From the NCBI GenBank assembly GCA_041166385.1, contig JBEEFW010000078.1, forward strand, positions 24,420 through 88,419: a DNA stretch of 64,000 bases. The letters are read 5' to 3'. A program made the translations under genes and the position numbers. This DNA comes from DASUCS01 sp041166385 (GTDB lineage Bacteria; Actinomycetota; Acidimicrobiia; Acidimicrobiales; JACDCH01). Under the pieces are notes generated by a model. That model had not been told where the DNA came from. It ran no database searches and saw only the letters and a program-made list of their open reading frames with translations. Shown in pieces: positions 17,735-27,535 of the stretch. The stretch's first letter is position 1. Every line of letters starts with the position of its first letter.

Positions 17735-19779
17735 GGCACCCGTTGCTTCGGTTGGGCCGCGGTACGACCGTTCTTCTCCGCCAGCACCTTCTTGGCGAAC
17801 GCGGTTGGTTGCACCGGGGCGAGCTCCGTGACGGGCTCACCCTTCGCCCCTCGCACCCGGTCGAATTCGTTGCGTGCCGCGCGGGTCACCGCCGGCGGGA
17901 TACGCCGAACCACGCCGATGAGGCCACCGGGGAGACGGCCGAGGAACAAGGCGGCGATGCCGAGGAAGAAGACCGATGCCTGGATGTCTTGCTGAATCGC
18001 CAACGGCAGCATCACGTAGATCACCGCGGCGAGCACCGCCCCACCAAGGCTCGAGATGCCGGCCACCGTGATGGCGACGAACCAGAACAAGCTGAAAACG
18101 GGGTTGTACCGGTTCGGATCCCAGGCGCCATCCGCCATCGTGAGCAATGCGCCCCCGAGGCCGGCGATGAACGAGCTCGCCCCGAAGATGAAGAGCTTGT
18201 AGCGACGGAGGTCGATGCCGATCGCCTTGGTCGCGGTTTCGGAGTCTCGCATCGCACCGAGGATGCGACCGAGACGGCCGCTGCGCAGGTTGTTCGCGAA
18301 CAGCAGTGAAAGCGCGGCGACGATGAGGGCGAAGTAGTAGAAGCTCCGTGGCGAGCTGAGCTCCCACGAAAGGAACGTCGGGCGGCGTACGACCAGGCCC
18401 GTTGTTCCCTCGCCGGCAAACAGGTCGGAGTTGAAGACCAGCTGATTGATCAGGAGTCCGAGACTGAGCGTCGTCAGTCCGAGGAACAGGCCCTTGCGTT
18501 TCAGCGCGGGGAACCCTGCCAAGAGGCCTGCGATCATCGCCACGCCCGCGCCGATGATCATGCCCACGATGACGGGTACGTGCATGCTGTTGACGGCGCG
18601 CGCGGAAAAGTACGCGCCCAAGCCAGCGATCGCCGCCTGCCCGAGCGAGATGTGACCGGAGAAGCCGGTGATGCACACGATCGACGCGAAGATCACCACC
18701 ATCCCGACCATCTGCTGCGCGTAGACCATGTTGATGTCGCTGAGGAAGAGTGGTAGCGCGAGCGCCGCCGCGCCGACTGCCAGCACGCCGATCACGGTGC
18801 TCAGTCGTAGCCCCGTGCGCCGCCCGAGTTCCGACGCGACGATTCCTTGACCGGTGGGCGCGGATTCACCGATCTCGTCGAGCGTCCTGTACGCAATGAG
18901 CGCGACGAACAGCACGACGACCCACCAGTTGCCGAGCATTTGCCGCCAGAGGTCGTGCAGCGTCCCGCTGTCACCGAACGGATCGAAGTCCGCGAGGATG
19001 AGGCGCAACGCTTCCAGGCCTAGAGCCGCGCCGATCGCCAGCGGAAGGCTGACGAGTCGTGCAACGACCGCGACGCCGATCATCTCGATGCCGAAGAAGA
19101 TGATTCGGATCGGTTCCAGCACAGAGTCGCGGCTGGCGAGCAATACCCCCGTGAGCGCCGCGAGTCCGCAGCCGATGGCCCATGCCACCATGGCGACGCG
19201 GTTGGCATCGATCGCTGACAACTCCGCGAGCTCACGCCGATCGACGACCGCCTGGATTTGCGTCCCGAGAAACGTGTAACGAAGCAGCACATACAGCGCG
19301 ATGCCAATGACGACGACGATGAAGAGAAACGCGAGTTGTTGCGTGTCGAACGTGATGTTGCCGAACTCATAGTTGCGAATCGGCCACAACCGAGGCACCG
19401 GTTCCTTGCTGTTGCCCTGCACCTTTGCGCCCCAAATCACGTTCACGAGGCCGAGAAAGATCACCAGCACCCCGAGGTTGGCTACCAACTTCTCCGACGT
19501 GCTCGCGCGGCGGCGCTGCAACGACCGGAACACAAGTCGCTCGAGGAGCACACCAATCCCCGGTCCGACGATCAGCAACACGACTGGCGCGGAGATCCAC
19601 AGCGGCAGGCCCCACACGCCGTTCATCTGCCAGAGCATGTAAGCGGCGAACAGACCGATCGTGAAGTGCGCGAGGTTGAACACTCCCGTGGCCTTGTACG
19701 TGAGCACGATGCCGGTGCCGCCAATGGCGTACACCGACCCGGCGAAGATGCCGGAGAGGATGAGCTGGACGTAATGCAC
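17731..19779 (-). CDS. Fused LivH-LivM ABC permease
   Basis: A 682-residue membrane protein that joins both permease subunits of a Liv-type importer. Residues 1-300 match LivH (MHYVQLILSGIFAGSVYAIGG start and FNLAHFTIG motif). After a linker around GESAPTGQGIVASELGRR, residues 345-640 match LivM (ITGFSGHISLGQAAIAGLG and AMRDSETATKAIGID). Each half has about eight to ten hydrophobic segments. A hydrophilic tail of about 45 residues follows. Most bacteria encode LivH and LivM separately, so this is a natural fusion. It begins 3 bases after the Ada-like membrane protein gene and overlaps livG, all in one operon. Confidence 0.94.
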   Translation of the reverse strand: MHYVQLILSGIFAGSVYAIGGTGIVLTYKATGVFNLAHFTIGLFAAYMLWQMNGVWGLPLWISAPVVLLIVGPGIGVLLERLVFRSLQRRRASTSEKLVANLGVLVIFLGLVNVIWGAKVQGNSKEPVPRLWPIRNYEFGNITFDTQQLAFLFIVVVIGIALYVLLRYTFLGTQIQAVVDRRELAELSAIDANRVAMVAWAIGCGLAALTGVLLASRDSVLEPIRIIFFGIEMIGVAVVARLVSLPLAIGAALGLEALRLILADFDPFGDSGTLHDLWRQMLGNWWVVVLFVALIAYRTLDEIGESAPTGQGIVASELGRRTGLRLSTVIGVLAVGAAALALPLFLSDINMVYAQQMVGMVVIFASIVCITGFSGHISLGQAAIAGLGAYFSARAVNSMHVPVIVGMIIGAGVAMIAGLLAGFPALKRKGLFLGLTTLSLGLLINQLVFNSDLFAGEGTTGLVVRRPTFLSWELSSPRSFYYFALIVAALSLLFANNLRSGRLGRILGAMRDSETATKAIGIDLRRYKLFIFGASSFIAGLGGALLTMADGAWDPNRYNPVFSLFWFVAITVAGISSLGGAVLAAVIYVMLPLAIQQDIQASVFFLGIAALFLGRLPGGLIGVVRRIPPAVTRAARNEFDRVRGAKGEPVTELAPVQPTAFAKKVLAEKNGRTAAQPKQRVP

Positions 19780-19782
19780 GCG

Positions 19783-20331
19783 CTACGGCGCGTCGACGAG
19801 CGACGGCTCACAGAGTGCGCAGGGCGTGAGCTGACGTCGCTCGATCGACGATGCCGCGAGCATTGACGTATTGGGCTTCGACGCGACCATCGCGCACTCC
19901 GGACGGTGATACGTGTCGGAGCCCGTGAGGATGACGTACACCCCGCCGTTCGGGCTCGTGGTGCTGGGCGTCGCCTTGACGGGCGGCGGCGCATCCTCGC
20001 GAGCGAGCAGCGTCACGTGCAGCTCGTTCACCATCCGCTCCAGCCGGTCGAGCCGTCCGGAGTCCCTGCGTAATTCTTCCGTACCGAGGAAATAGGCACC
20101 AACGACGGCGAGGACCACACCGAGAACGCCGGCAGATACCAGGTACGGGAGCTGCTTCGCCGGGTTGCTCTCGCCCGAGATGCCGTACCACCCGATCAGG
20201 ATCACGAGCGCGGCGATGGCAAGGAGCACCCAACCCACGACGGGGCGCGTGGCCTTACCGACCCAGCGCCAGAACAGTGCTGCGTCGGGCAGGTCGTCCT
20301 CGTCGACGCTGCGGTTGGAGTCGATTGTCAT
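19783..20331 (-). CDS. Membrane protein with a C-terminal Ada-like Cys/His motif
   Basis: A 182-residue protein of unknown function. Two hydrophobic helices span about residues 33-50 and 64-85, followed by a charged helix RRDSGRLDRLERMVNELHV that may form a coiled coil. The C-terminal 50 residues hold YVILTGSDTYHRPECAM and RQLTPCALCEP. This spacing of HRxxC and CxxC recalls the small zinc-binding Ada-like domain found at the end of some nucleases and lipoproteins. AGGAGC precedes the ATG. It lies between a secreted protein gene and the fused permease gene, so an accessory role in the transporter is possible. Confidence 0.7.
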   Translation of the reverse strand: MTIDSNRSVDEDDLPDAALFWRWVGKATRPVVGWVLLAIAALVILIGWYGISGESNPAKQLPYLVSAGVLGVVLAVVGAYFLGTEELRRDSGRLDRLERMVNELHVTLLAREDAPPPVKATPSTTSPNGGVYVILTGSDTYHRPECAMVASKPNTSMLAASSIERRQLTPCALCEPSLVDAP

Positions 20332-20344
20332 CCGGTGCTCCTTG

Positions 20345-21817
20345 TCAGTCCTTCAGGCGCGCTGGTAGTCGCGCGGGCAGAACCAGTCGCGGTGCCAGGC
20401 ACATGCCGAGCGCGGCCAGAGTCGATGCGAGGTAGAGCCAGCGAAGATCGAAGGTGAACCCGAACAGCGTCGGCTTGCTCACGATGCTCTCGCCGGGATT
20501 CGCGCCGATCGGTGGCGCAGCGGCCGGCGCGACCGTCGATCCGCCGGTGAAACCGCTCGACGCTGCGCTGCCACCAGTGACCGACGGAACACTGATCCCT
20601 GCACCACCGCCCGCGAACGAGAGGTCGCGCGCCAGCGCCCGCGCGTGGACGGAGGCGAAGTTGTACCGCGCGAAGTACACGCCATCCACCTTGGGTGACG
20701 TCGGTGTGAGGGGGGTCGAGGGTGGTGGAGGGATCGGCACACCGGTCTGGATGTCCCTCGAATAGTCCACGACGACGCCCTGCGCCCGCGCCGTCATGAA
20801 TCCGCCCGCGTCCTGTTCCTGTACTGCGGGAATGAGTCGAATGAAGAGGCCCTGGGAGTTGAGCGCCTGGTTCAACCCGTCGTTGACGCCCTGGGGACTG
20901 CCTTCTCCTTGCACGCCCTGGTCGGTGATGGTGGCGGGCTGGCCGAGCACCTTGAATCCCTGCACGGTCGTCGAGGACGTTCCGACCGGCGCGACGCCGG
21001 GTGCGTAGCGGACATCCGCGATCGATGTGATCGAGTCGATCGTCGCGATCCCTCCGAGCAGCCGCACGCCGCTCACCACCGACTCGGAATGCGTGATCAC
21101 GGTCGAGCCTTCGAAGCGGTTCGTGGTCGTCGCCTGGACCGTCCCCGCGGTGAAGATTCCCGTGTCGACGGGTTCGGCGGGCAGACCCGGTAGCGCAGGA
21201 TCGCCGCCGGGGAACGGAATACCGATGGCGCCTGCGCCTGGCAACGGTGCGATGCGCAGCCCGGACATCGTCGCATCGGTGAACGCGGTTCCATCGGTGT
21301 TCACGACGGCATGCGCGCTGCCACCTTGTCCCTTCAGCTGCCCGTTGGGATCACCGAAGTCGGTGGACCCCTCGGTTCGCTTGTCGGGATTCAAGCCGTC
21401 CGCTCGCACGGTGAACGGCCACTTCGCGCTGGTGCACGCTGTGATGAACGGCATGAACGGATCCGCGGCGTCGCCGAAGTTGTCGCTGATGACGGGACAT
21501 GCGTTCGCGGGTCCTTGTGTGGCACCGTTGCCGGGATCGGCGACCGCGGCAGACGCCATCGGTCCGCCCGTCGAGCTCATCGACGAGTACCCGTTCACGA
21601 ACTGCATGTGGAAGGTGTCCTTGATCGGAGTGAGGCCGCCTTCCTGATCGGGCTGGAAGTCGACCCCGACCGCGTCGGATCCCGACAAGAAGATCTTGGG
21701 GCGGGGGCCGGCAGTCTGCGCGTCCGCTCCGATCGATGCCAGGGGCGCGAGGAGAGCGAGCACGGCCGCGCCGAAGCACGAGCGCGACACAATTCGTCGG
21801 ACCGACGCCCCCGTCAC
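20345..21817 (-). CDS. Secreted, C-terminally membrane-anchored protein of unknown function
   Basis: A 490-residue protein with a Sec signal (RSCFGAAVLALLAPLASIGADAQ) and one hydrophobic segment near the C-terminus (LRWLYLASTLAALGMCLAP) followed by a basic tail, so the main body is outside and anchored. The body is rich in Gly, Thr, Ser and beta-prone stretches such as FEGSTVITHSESVVSGVRLL; two Cys pairs (ACPV, TACTS) could form a disulfide. I recognise no known domain. It is the first gene of the liv operon, 13 bp before the Ada-like protein, so it may help capture the transported ligand at the cell surface. Confidence 0.8.
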   Translation of the reverse strand: MTGASVRRIVSRSCFGAAVLALLAPLASIGADAQTAGPRPKIFLSGSDAVGVDFQPDQEGGLTPIKDTFHMQFVNGYSSMSSTGGPMASAAVADPGNGATQGPANACPVISDNFGDAADPFMPFITACTSAKWPFTVRADGLNPDKRTEGSTDFGDPNGQLKGQGGSAHAVVNTDGTAFTDATMSGLRIAPLPGAGAIGIPFPGGDPALPGLPAEPVDTGIFTAGTVQATTTNRFEGSTVITHSESVVSGVRLLGGIATIDSITSIADVRYAPGVAPVGTSSTTVQGFKVLGQPATITDQGVQGEGSPQGVNDGLNQALNSQGLFIRLIPAVQEQDAGGFMTARAQGVVVDYSRDIQTGVPIPPPPSTPLTPTSPKVDGVYFARYNFASVHARALARDLSFAGGGAGISVPSVTGGSAASSGFTGGSTVAPAAAPPIGANPGESIVSKPTLFGFTFDLRWLYLASTLAALGMCLAPRLVLPARLPARLKD

Positions 21818-21915
21818 GTCCCCCTCCCTTCCCGTGTGTTCGCTGCAACATTCGACACGACGGGCCTTGCTCCCTGGTCAGGGTAGTTCCGAGGCACGTG
21901 CACTACCGTCCGCCG

Positions 21916-22971
21916 ATGCCTCTTCGTGTCATTGCCTGGAGCACCGGCCACGTCGGTCTCCACGCCCTTCGGTGCATCATCCGCCACCCGGATCTGGAGC
22001 TCGCGGGGCTCTGGGTGCACAGCCCCGAGAAGGCCGGACGGGATGCCGGCGAGCTGTGCGGTGAGCCGCCCACCGGGGTGGCGGCCACCAGCGACATCGA
22101 TGCGCTGCTTGCGCTCGGTGCCGACTGTGTCGTTTACACCGCAACTGCCGACTTGCGTCCTTGGGAGGCGGTCGACGACATCGCCAGGATCCTCGCGTCG
22201 GGCGCCAACGTCGTGTCGAGTTCGATGGTGCAGCTGCTGCACCCGAAGTCGGCGGACAAGGCGATGGTCGAGCGGTTGACGACCGCCTGCGTGGAGGGAG
22301 GCACGTCGTGCTTCTTCTCGGGCATCGATCCGGGCTTCGCCAACGACCTCATCCCGATCGCGGTGACGAGCGCGTGTGAGCGGGTCGACTCGGTGCGCGT
22401 GATGGAGATCCTCAACTACGACACGTACGACCAGCCCGAGGTGCTGTTCGGGACGATGGGGTTCGCGCAGCCGCTCGACCACATGCCGCTGCTGCTCTTC
22501 CCAGGCGCGCTCTCGTACGCGTGGGGCGGGGCGATCGGGCAGATCGCGGAGTCGCTCGGCGTCGAGCTCGAGGAAATTCGCGAGACGCACGAGAAGGCGA
22601 GCCTCGATCACGACATATCGCTCGCGGTGGGCGACGTTCCTGCGGGGACGATGGCCGGACTGCGGTTCGAGGTGCAGGGCATCGTGGGCGGGCGTCCGGC
22701 GATCGTGATCGAGCACGTCACGCGGCTCGACGACTCGGTGGCGCCGGAGTGGCCCCACGGCAACGGATACCGCATCGAGATCAAGGGCTCGCCGTCGTTC
22801 ACGGTGGAGCTCGAGATGGAAGGCGACGACGGCGACCACAACACCGGGGGTCTCGTCGCCACGGCGATGCGCCTGATCAACGCGATCCCGGATGTGTGCG
22901 CCGCGCCCCCGGGAATGCTGTCGACGCTCGACCTCCCCCTCTACGGCGCCAAGCACCTCATGCCGTCCTAA
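21916..22971 (+). CDS. Dihydrodipicolinate-reductase-like NAD(P)-dependent oxidoreductase
   Basis: A 351-residue protein of the dihydrodipicolinate reductase/2,4-diaminopentanoate dehydrogenase-like family. The N-terminal Rossmann motif is VIAWSTGHVGLHALRC, lacking the last Gly of a classic GxGxxG. The central domain has GIDPGFANDLIPIAV and the tail GLVATAMRLINAIPDV is conserved in the family. Relatives act on amines or amino acids with NAD(P)H, but most are uncharacterised. ATG 21916 is chosen because the nucleotide fold begins there. The stop overlaps the stop of the convergent DUF4272 gene. Confidence 0.85.
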   Translation: MPLRVIAWSTGHVGLHALRCIIRHPDLELAGLWVHSPEKAGRDAGELCGEPPTGVAATSDIDALLALGADCVVYTATADLRPWEAVDDIARILASGANVVSSSMVQLLHPKSADKAMVERLTTACVEGGTSCFFSGIDPGFANDLIPIAVTSACERVDSVRVMEILNYDTYDQPEVLFGTMGFAQPLDHMPLLLFPGALSYAWGGAIGQIAESLGVELEEIRETHEKASLDHDISLAVGDVPAGTMAGLRFEVQGIVGGRPAIVIEHVTRLDDSVAPEWPHGNGYRIEIKGSPSFTVELEMEGDDGDHNTGGLVATAMRLINAIPDVCAAPPGMLSTLDLPLYGAKHLMPS

Positions 22972-23567
22972 GTCCACGGTCCACCGTGGATCCAGTGGAG
23001 GGCGCGCTTGCGTTCCCACACGACGTAGGGCTCGACATCGCCGGGCGACAGTCCGAGTTGCAGGTCCTCGTCACCGAGCGTCGACGCGAGCACCGTGGCG
23101 AGATCGAGCGCGGCGTACAGCTCGTCCGGGTCGCGGCGCGCCGCGGCGGCGCGAACCTCGCTCACGTCGTCACCTGACTCGATATCGGGCATCACGCGCG
23201 TGACGTCGTCGCCGCAACCGCGGTCGAAGGCGAGATCGTCGACGAGCGACAGCGCCCACAGCAGCGTGAACAGCGACTCGACCTGCAGCTTGCGAGCCAG
23301 GTCCTCGACGTGGATGCCCTCCGACACGTCAGCAAGGAAGTCACGCTCGTCGTCAGTGAGCAGGTCGAGCAGCTCATGACGGCGGAGCCAGTCGAGCGCC
23401 GCGAGCGTCGGCAGCCCGTAGGCACAACTGATGACGACGTTCAGCACGAGGGCGCGGTCGAGGACGTCCTCCGCGGAGCGCAGCTGCCCCGCGGGCGGCT
23501 CGGGCACGTCGTCCGGCGGCTTTCCGTAGCCGAGACGACGAGCCTGTTTGCGTGAGCGCTCCCTCAC
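22968..23567 (-). CDS. DUF4272-type protein
   Basis: A 199-residue soluble, mostly helical protein. It starts RERSRKQARRLGYGKPPDD and continues with RSAEDVLDRALVLNVVISC and WLRRHELLDLLTDDERDFL, a pattern I associate with the DUF4272 family, whose function is unknown. The GTG at 23567 gives the usual family start. Operator site 4 lies 30 bp upstream, in the divergent gap with the hydantoinase operon, so it may be co-regulated with those catabolic genes. Confidence 0.75.
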   Translation of the reverse strand: MRERSRKQARRLGYGKPPDDVPEPPAGQLRSAEDVLDRALVLNVVISCAYGLPTLAALDWLRRHELLDLLTDDERDFLADVSEGIHVEDLARKLQVESLFTLLWALSLVDDLAFDRGCGDDVTRVMPDIESGDDVSEVRAAAARRDPDELYAALDLATVLASTLGDEDLQLGLSPGDVEPYVVWERKRALHWIHGGPWT

Positions 23568-23597
23568 TCCCGTCAAGGGTTTCCAAGCTACTCGGGA

Positions 23598-23615
23598 CCT
23601 GACACGGGCGTCAGG
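23598..23615. promoter_or_regulatory. Palindromic operator, site 4
   Basis: CCTGACACGGGCGTCAGG lies between the divergent DUF4272 gene (30 bp) and the hydantoinase operon (42 bp to ATG 23658). The outer arms are perfect over 6 bp. Confidence 0.78.
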
Positions 23616-23657
23616 TAGGGTGAACGGTACGATTTCCTTGGTTTCACGGGGGTGAGC

Positions 23658-25472
23658 ATGAACGTCGATCTCGTGCAGCTGGCCGGTCGACGAGACCGCC
23701 TGGCCACCAACCCGACGGTTGATCCGGTCACGGCCGAGGTCGTGCGGTCCTGCATGGAGACGGTGTGCTTCGAGATGGCCACCTACGTCTCTCGAACGGC
23801 GACCACACCGATCCTCAATCAGTCGAACGAGCGCAACGCCACGATCCTCGACGCCAAGGGGCGGCTCGCAGCTCTGTCGGTCGGCATCCCGCAGTTCATG
23901 CTCACGTCGACGCTGCCGGTGCGGTTCGCCCTCGACTTCCTCGGTGCCGCCGAGTTCCGCGAAGGCGATGTGTTCTGCGCCAACGATCCGTACCACGGCG
24001 GTGGGCACCTCCCTGACTACAACGTCTTCGCACCCGTGTACGCCGACGACCCGATCACCGGACAGCGGCGCATGGTGCTGATCGCATCGATCCAGTGCCA
24101 TCACGGCGACACCGGTGGCGCCGTGCCCGGCGGCTACAACGTCACGGCCAACGACATCTGGGGCGAGGGTGTGCGCTGGCCGGTCGTGAAGGTCATCGAC
24201 CGCGGCGAGGAGCGCCGCGACGTGCTCTACGCGCTGGCCACGAACAACCGGTTGCCGGACTACATCGGCGACCTGCGCGCGCAGATCGGCGCGGCCCAGC
24301 TCGCGGCCCACCGCCTCGGCGACATCATCGATCGCTACACGCCGCTCGTCGTGGAGGAGTCGGTCGACTACATGATCGATTACGCGGCGCGCCGCTTCCG
24401 CGAGGAAGTCACGGCGTGGCCCGACGGCTCGTACGAAGGCGATGCCTACGTCGACCACGACCCGCTCGGCAACGAGGACGTGCATCTGCACGTGAAGATC
24501 ACGGTTGCCGGCGATCGGCTCGTCATCGATTACACGGGCAGCGACACTCGCTCCGAGTTGCAGGCGTGGTCCACGTACGGCAACACGCGCGGCTACACGA
24601 TTGCCCAAGTCGCGGCGATGATGGACCCGGAGATCCCGAAGAACGAGGGCTTCTTCGACGCGATCGAACTGGTCGTGCCGCCGGGGTGCGTGTTGAACCC
24701 GCCGCCGGGCAAGCCCGTGTCCGCGGGCACGCATCATCCTGGCGCCGACGTCGGCGAGGTGATTGCCGTCGCGATGCAAGACGTGCTGCCGGACAAAGCC
24801 GTCCCGCAGACGTACAAGACCGGCATCCCTACCGTCATCGTCGGCATCGATCCGCGCACGGGCCAGTCCTTCACCGACCACTCGGCTGAGGTGTACGCCG
24901 GCTGGTGCAACGCCGCCCGCGGGATGGATGCCTGGGGCGCGCAAGCGGCTGCATTCGGGAACCTGTGGAAGGCCACGGCGGAGATCAACGAGTCGCTCTA
25001 CCCGCATGTGCAGTGGGAGCGCGACTACCGCACCGACTCCGGCGGCCCCGGTCAGTGGCGCGGCCTGTGCGGCAGCCACTACGTCAAGGAAGTCCGCGTC
25101 GACGCCAAGGTGTACACGTACGTCGTCGGCATGAAGTATCCGATGCCAGGCATCTGCGGCGGCAAGCCGGGTGCGCCCAACAAGCTCACGATCCGCTACG
25201 AGTCCGACGACCCGTTCGTCGTGAAGCACACCGCCGACTGGGTGCCGATGGCCGCCGGCCAGAAGCTGAACTACGACTACGGCGGCGGCGGCGGTTGGGG
25301 CAATCCCCTCGATCGCGATCCGCAGGCCGTGCTCGACGACGTTCTCGACGAATACGTGTCGATCGAAGGCGCGTCCCGTGACTACGGCGTCGTGCTCACT
25401 GGCTCGCTCGAAGACCTCACGCTCGCGGTCGACCCGGAGGCAACCGACGCGTTGCGCGCCTCTCGCGCGTGA
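23658..25472 (+). CDS. hyuB: Hydantoinase B/oxoprolinase family subunit
   Basis: A 604-residue subunit of the hydantoinase/oxoprolinase/acetone-carboxylase superfamily. Family marks are DPVTAEVVRSCMETVCFEM near the start, NDPYHGGGHLPDYNV near residue 113, and VDYTGSDTRSEL-type text around residue 293 (VIDYTGSDTRSELQ). It ends YGGGGGWGNPLDRDPQAV. Together with HyuA it performs ATP-dependent opening or carboxylation of cyclic amides, ketones or similar substrates. ATG 23658 has GGGGG just upstream; GTG 23652 is possible. It overlaps hyuA by 4 bases. First gene of a five-gene operon behind operator site 4. Confidence 0.9.
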   Translation: MNVDLVQLAGRRDRLATNPTVDPVTAEVVRSCMETVCFEMATYVSRTATTPILNQSNERNATILDAKGRLAALSVGIPQFMLTSTLPVRFALDFLGAAEFREGDVFCANDPYHGGGHLPDYNVFAPVYADDPITGQRRMVLIASIQCHHGDTGGAVPGGYNVTANDIWGEGVRWPVVKVIDRGEERRDVLYALATNNRLPDYIGDLRAQIGAAQLAAHRLGDIIDRYTPLVVEESVDYMIDYAARRFREEVTAWPDGSYEGDAYVDHDPLGNEDVHLHVKITVAGDRLVIDYTGSDTRSELQAWSTYGNTRGYTIAQVAAMMDPEIPKNEGFFDAIELVVPPGCVLNPPPGKPVSAGTHHPGADVGEVIAVAMQDVLPDKAVPQTYKTGIPTVIVGIDPRTGQSFTDHSAEVYAGWCNAARGMDAWGAQAAAFGNLWKATAEINESLYPHVQWERDYRTDSGGPGQWRGLCGSHYVKEVRVDAKVYTYVVGMKYPMPGICGGKPGAPNKLTIRYESDDPFVVKHTADWVPMAAGQKLNYDYGGGGGWGNPLDRDPQAVLDDVLDEYVSIEGASRDYGVVLTGSLEDLTLAVDPEATDALRASRA

Positions 25473-27535
25473 CCGGTTACCGCATCGGGTGCGACGTCGG
25501 CGGCACCTTCACTGACCTGATCTGCGTCACGCCTACGGGCGAGGTGGTGCTCGACAAGACACCGACCACGCTCGACGACCAGTCGATCGGCGTGATGAAC
25601 GGCATGCGGCAACTCGCCGAGCGTTTCGAGCTTCCGCTCGATGAGTTCTGCCGGCAGCTCGACATCGTCGTGCACGGCACCACCACGGCCGACAACACGA
25701 TGATCGAGATGAACGGCGCCGCCACCGGCCTTCTCGTGACCCGCGGCCACCGCGACGAAATCGAGATGCGCCGCGTGCACAAGGAGGAGATCTGGGATCC
25801 CTCGTATCCCGCGCCGATCCCGATCGCGCGTCGACGCGTGCGCATCCCGATCCCCGAGCGGTGCGCGTACGACGGCGAGGTGCTCCAAGCACTCGATGAG
25901 GACGCGGTGCGCGCCGGCATCAAACGGCTCAAGCAGTTCGGCTGCACGTCGATCGCCGTGATGTACCTGTTCTCGTTCGTGAACCCGACGCATGAGCGCC
26001 GCACGCTCGAGCTGATCCGCGAGGAGTTCCCCGACGTCGAGCACGTCTCGCTGTCGCACGAGGTGATGTCGGCCGGCCCTGAGTTCGAGCGGGTGTCGAC
26101 GACGCTCGTGAACGCGTACGTGGCGCCGAGGATCGCCCACTACACGTCTCGTCTGGTCGACTCGCTGCGCTCCGCCGGCTTCGGTGGACCGGTGCTGATC
26201 ATGCAGGCGACGGGTGGCGTGATGCCTCCCGACTACGTCGCGAAGAAAGCCGTCACGCTGCTCGGCTCGGGACCGACCGGCGGCGTGATGGGCTCTGCCG
26301 TCGCCGCGACAGCCGCCGGCGCGCCGGACTTCGTGGCCGTCGACATGGGCGGCACGTCGTTCGACATCTGCCTCGTGCGCGGTGGTCGTCCCGAGGTGAA
26401 GACCGATCGCAACTGGCGCTACCGCTACTACATCGGCATCCCGATGGTCGACGTGCGCTCGGTGGGCGCGGGCGGTGGGTCGATCGCGCGCGTGCGTCAG
26501 GGCGCGCTGCTCGTCGGCCCGGAGTCGGCGGGAGCGGTACCCGGTCCGGCGTGTTACGGCCGTGGCGGCACGCACGCCACCGTCACCGACGCCGATGCCG
26601 TGCTCGGGTACTTGCCGATCGAGAACTTCGCCGGCGGGCGCATGACGCTCGACGTCGACGCCTCGCGCGCAGCCATCGCACGCGATGTCGCCGAGCCGCT
26701 CGGCGTCGAGCCCGTCGAGGCGGCCTGGGGCATCGAGCGGATCGTGAACGCCAACATGGCGAACGCGACGCGTCGGGTGCTCTCCTCGTACGGCGCTGAC
26801 CCGCGCGACCTCGCGGTGATCGCGTACGGCGGCAACGGCCCGTTGCACGCGTGCGCGCTCGCGACGGAGCTCGGCGCGGCACGTGTGCTCGTCCCGAAGG
26901 CGGCGCCAGCGTTCTCGGCGCTCGGTCTCCTGGTTGCCGACTACGTGGTCGACGTGTTGCGCTCCTACGTCGTGCCGATCAGTCAGGTCGAGGTCGACCG
27001 GCTGCGTGCGCTGATGGCCGAGGTGGCCGACGAGGTCGCGAAGGAGCTCGCGCCCGCCGGCTTGCCCGACGGCGCGACCCACACAGAGCTGTACGTGCAG
27101 ATGGCGTACGGCGGGCAGAACTCTGACATGTCGGTCCCGTGCCCGGAAGGCCTCTCACTCAACGCCAGTGGGTTGCTCGACCTCACGCAGCGCTTTCACG
27201 ATCTGCACGAGTCCGATCGTGGGTTCGCGTTCCGCAACCAGCAGCCACAGGTGCGCGGCGTGCGGCTCATCGCGCGAGGCGAAACGTCGAAGCCCGGCCA
27301 TCTGGCCGAGCTCGGCAGCGTGGCGAACGCCGATGCGGCCCTCAGGAGCACGCGGCCGGTGTATTGGGGCACCGAATTCGTCGACACGCCCGTGTACGAC
27401 GGTCGTGTGCTCGGAGCGGGCGCGTTGATCGACGGTCCCGCCCTCATCGAGGAAGCGTTCACCGTGGTCGCGGTCGCGCCCGGGTGGCGCTGCGAGCTCG
27501 ACGCGCACGGGTCGTACGAGTTGACGATCCTGTAG
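25469..27535 (+). CDS. hyuA: Hydantoinase A/oxoprolinase family subunit (ATP-dependent)
   Basis: A 688-residue ATPase subunit with an actin-like fold. GCDVGGTFTDLICVTPTG at residue 6 is the first phosphate-binding motif, VDMGGTSFDICLV near residue 291 the second, and AYGGNGPLHA near residue 452 the adenosine motif. VHGTTTADNTMIEMNGA is also typical. It phosphorylates the substrate while HyuB acts on it. The GTG overlaps hyuB, and the stop shares a base with the next gene. The substrate is unknown; the oxidoreductase and IolB-like genes that follow suggest a route from a polyol or sugar acid. Confidence 0.92.
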   Translation: MTGYRIGCDVGGTFTDLICVTPTGEVVLDKTPTTLDDQSIGVMNGMRQLAERFELPLDEFCRQLDIVVHGTTTADNTMIEMNGAATGLLVTRGHRDEIEMRRVHKEEIWDPSYPAPIPIARRRVRIPIPERCAYDGEVLQALDEDAVRAGIKRLKQFGCTSIAVMYLFSFVNPTHERRTLELIREEFPDVEHVSLSHEVMSAGPEFERVSTTLVNAYVAPRIAHYTSRLVDSLRSAGFGGPVLIMQATGGVMPPDYVAKKAVTLLGSGPTGGVMGSAVAATAAGAPDFVAVDMGGTSFDICLVRGGRPEVKTDRNWRYRYYIGIPMVDVRSVGAGGGSIARVRQGALLVGPESAGAVPGPACYGRGGTHATVTDADAVLGYLPIENFAGGRMTLDVDASRAAIARDVAEPLGVEPVEAAWGIERIVNANMANATRRVLSSYGADPRDLAVIAYGGNGPLHACALATELGAARVLVPKAAPAFSALGLLVADYVVDVLRSYVVPISQVEVDRLRALMAEVADEVAKELAPAGLPDGATHTELYVQMAYGGQNSDMSVPCPEGLSLNASGLLDLTQRFHDLHESDRGFAFRNQQPQVRGVRLIARGETSKPGHLAELGSVANADAALRSTRPVYWGTEFVDTPVYDGRVLGAGALIDGPALIEEAFTVVAVAPGWRCELDAHGSYELTIL

